The notes: generated by a model not told the origin, from the letters alone. Positions 1 through 9,259 are shown, numbered from the stretch's first letter. The stretch: 64,000 nucleotides of DNA from Variovorax beijingensis (GCF_003951285.1 NZ_RXFQ01000005.1:242501-306500), one strand, 5' to 3'. Made by a program: numbers and translations.

Positions 1-10
1 AATCGGCGTC

Positions 11-72
11 GGAGCCTTTCCCTCCCGGGGGCAGCGCTTCGCGCCGCCCCCGGGAGGGAAAGGGGGGCTCCT
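11..72. repeat. Long GC-rich hairpin upstream of uup
   Basis: Bases 15-32 and 46-63 form a perfect 18-bp inverted repeat around a 13-base loop. After a 3-base bulge, GGAGC at 11-15 can pair with GCTCC at 67-71. No T tract follows, so this is either the end of an upstream gene outside the window or an extragenic palindrome. It sits only about 20 bases before the uup start codon and would form in any transcript reading through. Confidence 0.6.
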
Positions 73-89
73 CCGATAATCCACGCCAC

Positions 90-1997
90 ATGGCACTCAT
101 CACACTCCTCAACGCCCAACTCGCGTTCGGTCACGTCCCGCTGCTCGATCATGCGGACTTCTCTCTTCTCGAATCGGAGCGTATCGGCCTGATCGGCCGC
201 AATGGTGCCGGCAAGTCTTCCCTGCTCAAGATACTGGGCGGTCTGGAGAAGACGGACGACGGCACCCTCCAGTTGCAGCAGAACCTGCGCATCGCGTTCG
301 TTGCCCAGGAACCCCAGCTGGACATGGAGGCGGACGTATTTACGGCCGCCAGCCAGGGGCTGGCCCCGGTCATCGCCATACGGGACCTCTATCTTTCAGG
401 TGCGGAGGGTCTGGACCTGGACGCGCTGCAGTCGCAGATCGAGGCTTTCGACGCCTGGAACTGGGAGCAGCGCGTGGAGGAGACGCTGCATCGGCTCCAC
501 CTGGACCGCAACGCCCGGATCGGCTCGCTCTCCGGCGGCACCCGCAAGCGGGTCGCGCTGGCCCAGGCGCTTGTGGCCGCGCCGGACGTTCTTCTATTGG
601 ACGAGCCCACCAACCACCTGGACCTCGACTCCATCGAATGGCTGGAGCAATTGCTGATCGACTTCAAGGGAAGCGTCGTCACGGTCACCCATGACCGCAG
701 CTTCCTGAACCGCGTGGCGACCCGCATCGTGGAGCTGGACCGGGGCAAGCTGAATTCCTACCCAGGCAATTTCGAGCAGTACCTGCTGCAGAAGGAAGAG
801 CAGCTCGCCCAGGAAGCAGTCATCAGCGCCAAGGCGGACAAGCTCCTCGCACAGGAAGAGATCTGGATCCGCAAGGGCGTGGAGGCGCGCCGCACCCGCA
901 GCCAGAGCCGAATCGGCCGCCTGGAAGCCCTGCGCGCAAGCCGCGCGGCGCGCCGGGAGGTGCAAGGCAGCGTCAACATGGACGTGGCCTCGGGCCAGAG
1001 CAGCGGCAAGATCGTGGCCGAGCTCACCGAGGCGACCAAGTCCTTCGGCGAAAAGACCGTGATCCGCAAGTTCACCGGCACCATCCTGCGCGGCGACAAG
1101 GTCGGCCTGCTGGGCCCGAACGGGGCGGGCAAGACCACGCTGCTCAAGCTGATCCTGGGCGAGCTCGAGCCGGACAGCGGCAAGATCCGCCGCGGCACCA
1201 ACCTGCAGGTGGCGTATTTCGACCAGATGCGCGACAAGCTCGACCTCGACGCGACGCTGGAGGACTTCATCAGCCCGGGCAGCGAGTGGATCGAGATCGG
1301 CAGCCAGCGCAAGCACGTGAAGAGCTACCTTTCGGACTTTCTCTTTTCCCCCGCGCGTGCCAATTCGCCGGTGCGCTCCCTGAGCGGCGGCGAGCGCAAC
1401 CGGCTGCTGCTGGCGCGCCTGTTCGCGCGCCCCGCCAACGTGCTGGTGCTCGACGAACCGACCAACGATCTGGACATCGACACGCTGGAACTGCTGGAAG
1501 GGCTGCTGCAGGACTACGACGGCACCGTGTTCCTGGTCAGCCACGACCGCACCTTCCTGGACAACGTGGTGACCAGCACGATCGCCTTCGAGGGCGACGG
1601 CCACTGGCGCGAGTACGAGGGCAGCGTGCAGGACTGGCTGATCCAGTCGAAGCGCGCGCGTGAGATCGCGGAGCAACGACAGGCCGCCGGCGCCCCGCCT
1701 GCCCCGCCGCCCGCACCGGCTCCCGCCGCCGCCGAACCGGCGGCCGCGCGTCCGACCACCGCCGCGCGCAAGAAGCTCAGCTACAAGGAGCAGCGCGAGC
1801 TCGAGGCGCTCCCGGCGCAGATCGAGACGCTCGAGACCGAGCAGAAGCGCATCGGCGAAATGCTTGAGCTCGACGGCGGCGCGATCTACGCCACCGACGC
1901 TTCGCGCGCGGCCGAGCTGAGCCAGCGCCACGCCCAGATCGATGACGAGTTGCTGGCCGCGCTGGAACGCCAGGAAGAGCTGTCCGCCGGGCGCTAG
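90..1997 (+). CDS. uup: ABC-F ATPase Uup
   Basis: Soluble ABC-F protein with two ATP-binding cassettes and no membrane segments. Family members act on ribosomes, and Uup of E. coli is also linked to branched-DNA processing and transposon excision. Visible are Walker A GRNGAGKSS (36-44), signature LSGG (about 147), a first DEPTNHLD box (about 170), an Arg-rich linker near 265-290, a second Walker A GPNGAGKTT (from 342), signature LSGGE (about 430) and DEPTNDLD (about 454). An Ala/Pro hinge near 535-560 leads to a C-terminal coiled coil (about 565-630), which is the Uup hallmark and sets it apart from EttA. Length of 635 residues is normal for Uup. Confidence 0.93.
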   Translation: MALITLLNAQLAFGHVPLLDHADFSLLESERIGLIGRNGAGKSSLLKILGGLEKTDDGTLQLQQNLRIAFVAQEPQLDMEADVFTAASQGLAPVIAIRDLYLSGAEGLDLDALQSQIEAFDAWNWEQRVEETLHRLHLDRNARIGSLSGGTRKRVALAQALVAAPDVLLLDEPTNHLDLDSIEWLEQLLIDFKGSVVTVTHDRSFLNRVATRIVELDRGKLNSYPGNFEQYLLQKEEQLAQEAVISAKADKLLAQEEIWIRKGVEARRTRSQSRIGRLEALRASRAARREVQGSVNMDVASGQSSGKIVAELTEATKSFGEKTVIRKFTGTILRGDKVGLLGPNGAGKTTLLKLILGELEPDSGKIRRGTNLQVAYFDQMRDKLDLDATLEDFISPGSEWIEIGSQRKHVKSYLSDFLFSPARANSPVRSLSGGERNRLLLARLFARPANVLVLDEPTNDLDIDTLELLEGLLQDYDGTVFLVSHDRTFLDNVVTSTIAFEGDGHWREYEGSVQDWLIQSKRAREIAEQRQAAGAPPAPPPAPAPAAAEPAAARPTTAARKKLSYKEQRELEALPAQIETLETEQKRIGEMLELDGGAIYATDASRAAELSQRHAQIDDELLAALERQEELSAGR

Positions 1998-2090
1998 TTC
2001 ATTGGTTCTACATCGGACTGTCCCGCCGTCCCACGCCGGGGCGGCGCCGACTGGGCTATATATGCGGCTTCCAAGCTCCGGGAACGCCGC

Positions 2091-3845
2091 ATGTCTTCCT
2101 TCTACGCGCTCTTTGGCCGAACCATTGCGCTTCTTGTCCTCGTCCTGCAGGGCGCCTGCGCACAACTGCCCGAGCACGTCGACCGGCCGGTATCGACCGC
2201 GCTCGCCTCGCCCAACGGCACCGCGCTGGAGGCCTTGGTGCAGCAGCGGCGCAAAGCCGACGGAGCGCGCTTCGAATCCGGCTTCCTGCTGCTCGCGGGG
2301 CCGGCTGCCGCCTACGGCAGCCGGCTCGCGCTGATCGAAGGCGCCCAGAAAACGCTCGACCTGCAGTACTACGCCATCCACGCCGATGCCAGCACCGGCC
2401 GGCTGGTGCGAGGCATCCGGGCGGCGGCCGAGCGCGGCGTGCGGGTGCGGATCCTGCTCGACGATCTGCACAGCACCGGGCGCGATGCGCTGGTGCTGGG
2501 CCTGGCTTTCGTGCCCAACATCGAGATGCGCCTGTTCAACCCGCTGGCCGGCGCGCGCGGGACTTCGCTGGCGCGCGTTCTCAACTCGATCGGCGATGCC
2601 TCGCGCATCCAGCAGCGGATGCACAACAAGCTCTTCCTCGCCGACAACGTGCTCGGCGTCACCGGCGGGCGCAACCTGGGCGATGCCTACTTCGGCAATG
2701 CGCTGAAGGGCAACTACATCGACGTCGACATCCTGGCGGCGGGCCCGATCGTGCAGGACCTGTCGCGCAGCTTCGACAGCTACTGGAACAACGAGCGCGC
2801 CTATCCGGTCCAGTCGCTGGTCAAGCGCAGCGAGCTGGAGGCCATCCGCGAGCGCGCGCAGCAGGCCGATCGGGAGCTGGCCGACGAGTCGGCCCGGGCG
2901 CAGAACTCGCCGCCGCCGGCCACCCCGCCGCCCGCGCCCGCGCCCGGAACAGAACCGAAGGACGGCGCCGCACCCACGCCGGCACAGCTCGCCCGCGCCT
3001 GGGACGAAAAACCGATGGACCTGCGAACCGCCCGTTTCGTCTGGGCGCCCGCGGTGATGCTCGCCGACCAGCCCGGAAAGATTCCCGCCGACAAGGGCGC
3101 CGAGAAGACGAGGGCGCCGGGCCTGGTGGTGAGCCAGCCCGGGGACGCCGCCAGTTCGTCGCGGCGCGCGGCGGCGCTCGAAGCCAGCTCCGACCTTGCC
3201 GCGGGCAGCGATACGGTCGTCGAAGGCCTGCTGCAGCTGATCGGCCAGGCGCGCAGCGACCTGCTCGTCATCTCGCCCTATTTCGTGCCCGGCCCGGACA
3301 TGAAGCAGGCTTTCGCGGCGGCTCGGGGCCGAGGGGTGCGCATCCGCGTGCTGACCAACTCGCTGTCTTCGAACGACGCGCCGGTGGCGCATGTCGGCTA
3401 TGCCCGGCATCGCGAGGACCTGCTCAAGATCGGCGTCGAACTCTACGAATTGCGCAGCGAACAGGCCAGCGTCAGCAATGCATTCGGCTCCTCGGGCAGC
3501 GGCAGCCTCGGCGAATCGCGCTCGATGCTGCATTCGAAGGTGCTGGTGCTGGACGGACGGCTGCTGGTGGTCGGCTCGATGAACCTGGACCTGCGCTCGC
3601 AGCTGCAGAACACCGAGATCGCCCTGCTCGTGCGAAGCGCCGAGCTCTCCCGCGCGGCGTCCGCGCAGATCGAGCGCGGCATGCGCGAGGGCTCATGGCG
3701 GGTCGAGCTGGACGACGGCTCGCTGGTCTGGCGGGCGCCCGAAGGCAGCGGGCTGAAGGACACCTCCACCGAGCCCGACGCCAGCCTGACCCTGCGCCTG
3801 CTGCTGCGGCTGTTCGGTCCGCTGGCGCCGGACCAGCTGCTGTAG
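2091..3845 (+). CDS. Phospholipase D family lipoprotein (cardiolipin synthase-like)
   Basis: Two HKD motifs are present: H178-x-K180 followed by an Asp, and H481-x-K483 with a D and GSxN downstream. This is the layout of the phospholipase D superfamily, close to ClsC/YmdC-type cardiolipin synthases and DUF-type PLD lipoproteins. The N-terminus is a hydrophobic segment ending QGAC at Cys23, an imperfect lipobox, so it is probably membrane-anchored in the periplasm. A Pro/Ala-rich stretch (about residues 268-295) lies between the two catalytic halves and is longer than in E. coli ClsC. The gene ends 10 bases before the convergent copper gene. The exact phospholipid substrate is not visible from sequence. 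Confidence 0.85.
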   Translation: MSSFYALFGRTIALLVLVLQGACAQLPEHVDRPVSTALASPNGTALEALVQQRRKADGARFESGFLLLAGPAAAYGSRLALIEGAQKTLDLQYYAIHADASTGRLVRGIRAAAERGVRVRILLDDLHSTGRDALVLGLAFVPNIEMRLFNPLAGARGTSLARVLNSIGDASRIQQRMHNKLFLADNVLGVTGGRNLGDAYFGNALKGNYIDVDILAAGPIVQDLSRSFDSYWNNERAYPVQSLVKRSELEAIRERAQQADRELADESARAQNSPPPATPPPAPAPGTEPKDGAAPTPAQLARAWDEKPMDLRTARFVWAPAVMLADQPGKIPADKGAEKTRAPGLVVSQPGDAASSSRRAAALEASSDLAAGSDTVVEGLLQLIGQARSDLLVISPYFVPGPDMKQAFAAARGRGVRIRVLTNSLSSNDAPVAHVGYARHREDLLKIGVELYELRSEQASVSNAFGSSGSGSLGESRSMLHSKVLVLDGRLLVVGSMNLDLRSQLQNTEIALLVRSAELSRAASAQIERGMREGSWRVELDDGSLVWRAPEGSGLKDTSTEPDASLTLRLLLRLFGPLAPDQLL

Positions 3846-3855
3846 GGCGCAGCCG

Positions 3856-4764
3856 TCAGTGCTTGTGCTGATGGGCCGGCGCGGCCGCTTCGGCGCCTGC
3901 CGGCGCGCCCACCGGCAGGTTCAGGTCGAGCGAGGTCTTCTGGCCCTTGGCATCCTCGAAGCGCAGCGTCACCGGCACGGTCGAACCCTTGGCCAGCGCC
4001 TGCTTCAGGTCCATCATCATCACGTGGTAGCCGCCCGGCTTGAGCTCCACGGTCTGGCCGGCGGGCAGGTCGAGGCCGCCAGGCAGCTCGCGCATCTTCA
4101 TGGTGTCGCCTTCCATCTTCATCTCGTGCACTTCGGCCACGCCGGCAGCCGGCGTCGAGATGCCGACCAGCCTGGCGCCGGTGGGCGCGGTGAGCTTCAT
4201 GAAGGCCCCGGTGCCGCTCTGGCCCGGCACCGACTGGCGCACCCAGCCATCGCGCACGTCGACCGTGGCCACGCCCTGCGCCACCACATCGAGCCTGGCG
4301 GCAGGGCTCTTGAGCCCCGCGGTCGAACTGCCCGAGGCCGGCACTTCCGCCCAGTCGATGCTGCCCACGTCGCAGGTCTGCAGCACCTTGAACCACAGCG
4401 GGCCGGGCGTGCCCGGCACCTTGCCGCGCAGCACGAACTCGGCGCGCTCGCTGGCGGGCAGCGCCGCTTGCGGGCTCTCGGCGGTCCAGCGCACTTCGCC
4501 ATCGCCGGCGTTCTTCTGCACGTCGAGCTTCCAGCCCTTGCGCGCCTGCGCGTCGCTCAGCAGGAAACCCCTGGGCAGGCGCACGGCCAGGCCGGTGGTG
4601 GCCTTGGCGCCTTCGCAGGCGTGGCCGACGCGGAAGGCCGCGTCGTAGTCGCTGCCGACGGTGACGCCGCCCCGCGGCAGGGTGACGTGGGCGCAGGCGG
4701 CCGTCGTGCCTGCCAGCAGGATGCAGGCGGCGGCGGTCTTGAGGGTGGTGCGTGGGTGGTTCAT
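3856..4764 (-). CDS. DUF1775 (YcnI-like) - PCu(A)C copper chaperone fusion
   Basis: Exported 302-residue protein with two copper domains in tandem. After a signal peptide ending ...AACA, the mature chain would begin with H26-V-T-L, the N-terminal histidine used by YcnI/DUF1775 proteins to bind Cu(II). Residues about 165-275 form a PCu(A)C domain with ligands H213, M224, H247 and M249, close to the family pattern H-x10-M-x21-H-x-M but with one extra residue before the last His. The tail is His-rich (HQHKH). PCu(A)C proteins deliver copper to cytochrome oxidase or hold periplasmic Cu(I). It is last in a minus-strand run with the TonB receptor 36 bases upstream, so a role in copper import or delivery is inferred. 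Confidence 0.88.
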   Translation of the reverse strand: MNHPRTTLKTAAACILLAGTTAACAHVTLPRGGVTVGSDYDAAFRVGHACEGAKATTGLAVRLPRGFLLSDAQARKGWKLDVQKNAGDGEVRWTAESPQAALPASERAEFVLRGKVPGTPGPLWFKVLQTCDVGSIDWAEVPASGSSTAGLKSPAARLDVVAQGVATVDVRDGWVRQSVPGQSGTGAFMKLTAPTGARLVGISTPAAGVAEVHEMKMEGDTMKMRELPGGLDLPAGQTVELKPGGYHVMMMDLKQALAKGSTVPVTLRFEDAKGQKTSLDLNLPVGAPAGAEAAAPAHQHKH

Positions 4765-4800
4765 GGCGGGAACTCCTTGAAGTAAGCGGGGTGAAAAGGA

Positions 4801-7116
4801 TCAGAGGTCGAACTTGAGTTCGGCCACATAGGTGCGTTGCGGATAGGGGTGGAAGGCCCAGTACTTGTTGTTGTTCAGGTTGTCGATGCCGAAGGCGGCG
4901 CTCCATTGGCGGTCGATCCGGTAGCGGATGCGCGCGTCGACCACGAAGAACTTCGAGAAGCCCATGTAGGCCGCGCCGTTGCCGTCGCTGTTGTCGAGCG
5001 TGCCGTACTGCTTGCCGCTGTAGCGTGCGCCGACGGTGTAGCTCCATCTCGCATCGGGCCGGTAGGTGGCGAGGAGCGTGGCCCGCAGCTTCGGTACGCG
5101 CGGCTGTTCGCGGCCGACGCTGGCGGGAAAACCGCTGTTGGCCGCGATCTTCGAGCGCGTCAGCGTGAGGCTGCCACTCAGGTCCAGGCCCTTCACGCCG
5201 ACGTCGACCGCGTTCAGCGCGACCTCCAGACCGCGCGTACGGATGGCATCGACGTTCTGCACCGTGCTCACAAGATGGGTGAGGGCCTGGCTGTAGAGCG
5301 CGTCCTTGGTGTTCTCGAAGAAGAGTGTGGTGCGCAGCACGCCGTCGAGCCCCCAGCCTTTCAGGTCGCGCTCGGCGCTGAGCTCCGTGGTCCACGAGCG
5401 CTCCGGCCGCAGGCTCGGATCGGTGTTGACGATGCGGCTGCCCTCGATCGAGCCCTGGTAGAGCTCGCTCACGGTCGGCATGCGCACCGCCCGGCCGGTC
5501 GATGCCTTGAGCAGCCAGTCCGGCGTGGCCTGCCAGGCGAGGGCGGCCTTGGGCGAGTCGTAGCTGTTCCTGCGCGGCGCGAAGTCGAGCAGCTTCGTCG
5601 CGTTGCCGAGCTGGCCGCCGTAGGCCTCCCAGCGTTCGTGGCGCAGGCCGAGCGTGGTCTTCCAGTCCCTGGCGAAGCGCCAGGTGTCCTGCACGTAGAG
5701 CGACTGCAATCGGGTGTTGCCGTTGAAGGCGGAGAACGGCGACACGGCCGGCCCGGCGATCCAGTCGAGGGTGTTGCCGACGCCGGTGCGCAGGCGGGCC
5801 GTGTCCTGCTGGAAGCCGAAGTCGACCACGTGCGCGCCCACGCCCTCGGCCGAGCCGGTGGGCCGCCATGTTCCGGCGGCCTTGAAGGTGTGCCAGCCGG
5901 AGCCGCCCATGTCGGTGGTGCGGCCCGGTCCGCCGTTGAAGGCGCCGGGCAAGGGCGTGGTCGGCGTGCGCGAGGTGTCGCGCGCGTAGTCGAACAGGCT
6001 TGCGGACAGCTCCCAGTCGAACACGCCACCGGCATGGCTCTTCACCGAAAGGCCGTGCATGTAATGGGTGAGCGCCGTCTCGGTCGGCGCCAGGGCGGCG
6101 CTCGGCGCATCGAGGTTGTAGCTTCGCCCGGCGATGTTCACGCGCCCCGAATACACCGGCCGGCCGAAGGCATCGCGCAGGTAGGTGTCGACGCCGCCGT
6201 GCGTGGTGTTGTTCCAGGCGCCCAGCGAGTAGGTGGCGCGCACCGTGGGCGAGAAGTCGTAGGCCAGCTTGAGCTTGGCCTGTTCCTGCGTGGTGTCGTA
6301 GATCGTCGAGCCGCCCATGAGCCACCAGGGCTGGTTCGACGGGTTCAGCCCCGGCACCGCGCCGGTGACCGGCGTGCCGGCGTTGCCCAGGGTACCGGCG
6401 CTCGCGAGCCGGTTGCCGAACACCAGCGCCTGCCCCTTGCTGTGGGTGCGCGAGGCGCTGAGCCACCATGACCAGTCGCCGCTGCGGCTGCCCAGCGAGA
6501 GCTCGAGCTGCTGGCCCGTGGGCGAGGAATGGCTGCCGTGCAGGTCGAAGCTGGAGGCGAAGCCGCTGAGCTTGGCGTGCGCTTCGAGCCGGGTGGGCAT
6601 GCGCGTCACGTAGTCGACCACGGCGCCGGCCGAGTTGCCGGGGTAGGCGGCCGAGAACGGCCCGTACAGCACGTCGACCCGCTCGATCTCTTCGGGCGAG
6701 ACCATGCCCCAGCGCGGCGCGTAGGTGGCGCCGTTGCCCAGCGGGTTCGACAGCATGATGCCGTCGGCGTACACCATCGAGCGCGCGCTGTTGCCCGTGC
6801 CCGAGGCGCGCGTGGCGAGCACCGCATGGTTGAAATCGCCGATGTAGCGCTTGCGCACCACGAGGCTGGGCAGGTACTTGAGCGCGTCTTCGCTGTCGGT
6901 GGCGTTGACGGTTTCGGCGATCTGCTCGTGCGTCATGCCCTCGATGGTGGTCGGAATCTGGGTCGGCAGCGAGGTCGGGCGGCCGTCGCTGACCGCGACG
7001 GTGCTCAGGGTGCGGGCAGCGCTGCCGCCGGATGGATCAGGCGCGTCCTGCGCCCACGCGGGCGCGCCAAGGGGAAATGCCATGGCGATCGCCACGGCGC
7101 GGGAATGCTTTTTCAC
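4801..7116 (-). CDS. TonB-dependent outer-membrane receptor (probably copper)
   Basis: 771 residues: a signal peptide ending AWA, a plug domain including the EEIERVDVLYGPFSAAYPGN segment, and a long beta-barrel ending in alternating aromatic and hydrophobic residues (...VAELKFDL). This is the architecture of TonB-dependent receptors, which move scarce nutrients across the outer membrane using TonB-ExbBD energy. Substrate is inferred from context: the downstream neighbour is a DUF1775-PCu(A)C fusion and the upstream one a Cys-Pro-x-Cys DUF2946 protein, the pattern seen around OprC/NosA-type copper receptors. A siderophore role cannot be excluded. A short leader is left between this gene and the upstream one (83 bases). 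Confidence 0.88.
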   Translation of the reverse strand: MKKHSRAVAIAMAFPLGAPAWAQDAPDPSGGSAARTLSTVAVSDGRPTSLPTQIPTTIEGMTHEQIAETVNATDSEDALKYLPSLVVRKRYIGDFNHAVLATRASGTGNSARSMVYADGIMLSNPLGNGATYAPRWGMVSPEEIERVDVLYGPFSAAYPGNSAGAVVDYVTRMPTRLEAHAKLSGFASSFDLHGSHSSPTGQQLELSLGSRSGDWSWWLSASRTHSKGQALVFGNRLASAGTLGNAGTPVTGAVPGLNPSNQPWWLMGGSTIYDTTQEQAKLKLAYDFSPTVRATYSLGAWNNTTHGGVDTYLRDAFGRPVYSGRVNIAGRSYNLDAPSAALAPTETALTHYMHGLSVKSHAGGVFDWELSASLFDYARDTSRTPTTPLPGAFNGGPGRTTDMGGSGWHTFKAAGTWRPTGSAEGVGAHVVDFGFQQDTARLRTGVGNTLDWIAGPAVSPFSAFNGNTRLQSLYVQDTWRFARDWKTTLGLRHERWEAYGGQLGNATKLLDFAPRRNSYDSPKAALAWQATPDWLLKASTGRAVRMPTVSELYQGSIEGSRIVNTDPSLRPERSWTTELSAERDLKGWGLDGVLRTTLFFENTKDALYSQALTHLVSTVQNVDAIRTRGLEVALNAVDVGVKGLDLSGSLTLTRSKIAANSGFPASVGREQPRVPKLRATLLATYRPDARWSYTVGARYSGKQYGTLDNSDGNGAAYMGFSKFFVVDARIRYRIDRQWSAAFGIDNLNNNKYWAFHPYPQRTYVAELKFDL

Positions 7117-7199
7117 TCGGAACCTGCTCCACGAACTTCAAGCCGGACAGGCCGCATGCACCCGTCGATCGAGCGCACGCAGCTACGGTTTTGACAGCT

Positions 7200-7571
7200 T
7201 CAGGAGAGGGCGGGAGGCCCGCGCGCCGGCAGCGGCGCGGCGGTGGCCGCGGCCAGGCGCGCAGCAGGAATGGACTGGACCACGCGGCCCAGCGGCAGGG
7301 GAAGATCGAAAGCGGCGGCAGCCGGCGACGGGGGCGGCGCGCCGGTGAGCACGCACAGCGGGCAGTCCATGTGCGAGGCGCCCATCTCCTGCACGCCGTC
7401 TTCGGTGTGGACCACCGCCTTGATCGAGCCGGCGCTCGAGCACACCAGTTCGACCGCCTGCGGATGCACGATCGGCGAGGCCACCGCCGCGCCGATCGAG
7501 AGCGCGAACCACAGCAGCACCCAGCGGCCGACGAGGCCGAGGAAGCGGGGGTGGTTTCGCAGCAGGTGCAT
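7200..7571 (-). CDS. DUF2946 family protein
   Basis: Small 123-residue protein with one N-terminal hydrophobic segment (about 11-32), a conserved Cys44, and an HMDCPLC motif at 67-73 that looks like a soft-metal site. The C-terminal third is Ala/Pro-rich. DUF2946 proteins usually sit beside TonB-dependent copper receptors and PCu(A)C chaperones, as here. The ATG at 7571 is the only in-frame Met before the body of the domain. It starts 11 bases after the stop of the TraB-like gene, so co-transcription is likely. Function is not established; periplasmic copper binding is inferred. Confidence 0.75.
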   Translation of the reverse strand: MHLLRNHPRFLGLVGRWVLLWFALSIGAAVASPIVHPQAVELVCSSAGSIKAVVHTEDGVQEMGASHMDCPLCVLTGAPPPSPAAAAFDLPLPLGRVVQSIPAARLAAATAAPLPARGPPALS

Positions 7572-7582
7572 GGCGTTGGCGA

Positions 7583-8794
7583 TTATCGGCGCTGTTTGCT
7601 CTTTGGTGCCGGGGCGCGCCGGGCGGACTTGGCGTTGCCCGTGCTCCGGGTGCCCGAGGCCTTGGCGCCGGAAGCCCTGGCGCCGCGATTGCCCCTGGCC
7701 CCTTGCGCGCCGCGGGCGCTCGCCTTCGGCGCGGGCGCGGTCGGCGCCGCAACGGGCGGCTGCGCCACCAGCGGGACCGCCACCACCTGGAATCCGCGCG
7801 CCGCCAGCAGCGCCGGCAGCCCCTGCGGCCCGACCATGTGCAGCGCGCCCACGGCGGCGAACACGCGCTGGCCGCTCGCGTGCATGCGCTCGATGCCGTC
7901 CGCCAGGCCGGAGTTGCGGTCGTCGAGCAGGCGCTTCATGAGCCGCTGCTCGGCGGGCGTGTTGAGGCAGTTGCACCATTCGGGGTAGCGGCCGAGCCTG
8001 TCTGCATCGCCGCGCGCCCAGATGTCGGCCAGCTCCTTCATCTGCGCGCGCAGCTGGCCCGATTCCAGTTCGTTCAGGGCCGCGTCGATCTGCTCGGCCT
8101 CTTCGGCTTCGGAACCGCCGGTCAGCGCCTTCAATTGCGCGGCGGCATTTTCGAGGGCGAACACCGGCTTGTTGTTGTTGCGCGCGGAAACCGCCAGGGC
8201 CTCGTCGGCACCGAACTCGGGGTACAGGCCATCGGCGCGCGCCACCAGGCCCGCCAGCGACATGACCTGCAGGATGGGCTGCAGCCCCGCGGTCTGGCCG
8301 GGCGGCACGCAGGCCGCCTCGTTCTGGCGGGCCAGCCGCTGCGCGCGCTCGCCGCTGAGCAGCCGCGCCACCACGGCCGGATCGGCCTGCTGCGTCATGG
8401 GCTGCATCGCGACCGGGTCGCGCAAGTCGAGTTCCAGCGCGAGCGCATCGCTCTGCTCCAGCGCCTTCTGCACGGTGGGCCCGGGCCGCACCCATTCGGC
8501 GCGCCCGAGATGAATGGTTCCATAGAGCCAGGAGGTGCGCCCGTCCCGCTCGGCGCGCCACAGCAGGCCGCGGTCGGCCGCATTCCACTGGCCGACGGCC
8601 GCACCGGGCTTTCCGAGGCTGGCAATGGCGGACGGCGGGCAGGCACCCTGCGCCGCCAGTGCGAGAACGCAGCAGGCGCCGGCCAGCGCGAGGCGCGGCA
8701 ACCGCGAAAGCAGGGACGCGCGCGCGGGCGTCTTCAAAGGGGTGTCGCGCCTTGGCGCAACAAGTATCCGGAGTATCCGCAAGGCTTGCTCCAC
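7583..8794 (-). CDS. TraB/GumN family protein
   Basis: The protein has the TraB/GumN signatures: YGTIHLG near the N-terminal third, a DRN box near residue 310, and VGALHMVG near the C-terminus. These belong to the Tiki/TraB metalloprotease-like fold, and many bacterial members are exported. A hydrophobic segment ending QGAC gives an export signal. The C-terminus is an Ala/Arg/Lys-rich basic tail of about 55 residues that is probably disordered. No ATG lies at the right place: I chose GTG at 8794 (403 residues), but TTG codons at 8785 and about 8740 are alternatives. It heads the minus-strand run leading into the copper genes and is divergent from the VOC gene. Confidence 0.72.
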   Translation of the reverse strand: MEQALRILRILVAPRRDTPLKTPARASLLSRLPRLALAGACCVLALAAQGACPPSAIASLGKPGAAVGQWNAADRGLLWRAERDGRTSWLYGTIHLGRAEWVRPGPTVQKALEQSDALALELDLRDPVAMQPMTQQADPAVVARLLSGERAQRLARQNEAACVPPGQTAGLQPILQVMSLAGLVARADGLYPEFGADEALAVSARNNNKPVFALENAAAQLKALTGGSEAEEAEQIDAALNELESGQLRAQMKELADIWARGDADRLGRYPEWCNCLNTPAEQRLMKRLLDDRNSGLADGIERMHASGQRVFAAVGALHMVGPQGLPALLAARGFQVVAVPLVAQPPVAAPTAPAPKASARGAQGARGNRGARASGAKASGTRSTGNAKSARRAPAPKSKQRR

Positions 8795-8845
8795 GATGAA
8801 AGAAAGTCCGGCATTCTCACAGCACCGCTGCCCATAATCCGGAAC

Positions 8846-9259
8846 ATGCAGAGCATCTTCCATCTTGCCTTCCACGTCCGCGATCTCGACGCGGCCCGCC
8901 GCTTCTATGGCCAGGTTCTCGGCTGTGCCGAAGGCCGCAGCACCGACACGTGGGTCGATTTCGACTTCTTCGGCCACCAGATCTCGCTGCACCTGGGCGA
9001 ACCCTTCGCCACCACGCGCACCGGCCGCGTCGGCGACGCGATGGTGCCGATGCCGCACTTCGGCATCGTGCTCGCCCTGCCTGACTGGCAGGCGCTCGCG
9101 AAGCGGCTGAAGGCCGCCGGGATCGAGTTCGTGCTCGAGCCCCAGGTGCGCTTCGAGGGCCAGCCGGGCGAGCAGTGGACCATGTTCTTCTGCGACCCGT
9201 TCGGCAATCCGATCGAGGCCAAGGGCTTTCGCTCCCTGGCAGCGCTCTACGACAAATGA
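8846..9259 (+). CDS. VOC (glyoxalase/bleomycin-resistance) family protein
   Basis: A 137-residue single-domain protein of the vicinal oxygen chelate superfamily. The N-terminal FHLAFHVRDLDAARRFYG and the C-terminal FFCDPFGNPIEAKGF are typical of glyoxalase/dioxygenase-like folds. Candidate metal ligands are a His in the first strand, the His of the HFGIV strand, and a Glu near the end. Substrate cannot be told. The stop codon overlaps the start of the next gene by four bases (ATGA), so the two are probably translated together. Confidence 0.85.
   Translation: MQSIFHLAFHVRDLDAARRFYGQVLGCAEGRSTDTWVDFDFFGHQISLHLGEPFATTRTGRVGDAMVPMPHFGIVLALPDWQALAKRLKAAGIEFVLEPQVRFEGQPGEQWTMFFCDPFGNPIEAKGFRSLAALYDK

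Noticed and set aside
594..3533. A 979-codon open frame on the minus strand across uup and the PLD gene
   Set aside because: It is a GC-skew shadow of two well-supported plus-strand genes. Its protein is Arg/Ala/His-rich with no recognisable domain.
3443..6469. A 1,008-codon minus-strand frame over the copper genes
   Set aside because: It runs in another frame of the same strand as the TonB receptor and PCu(A)C genes; only those frames carry family motifs.
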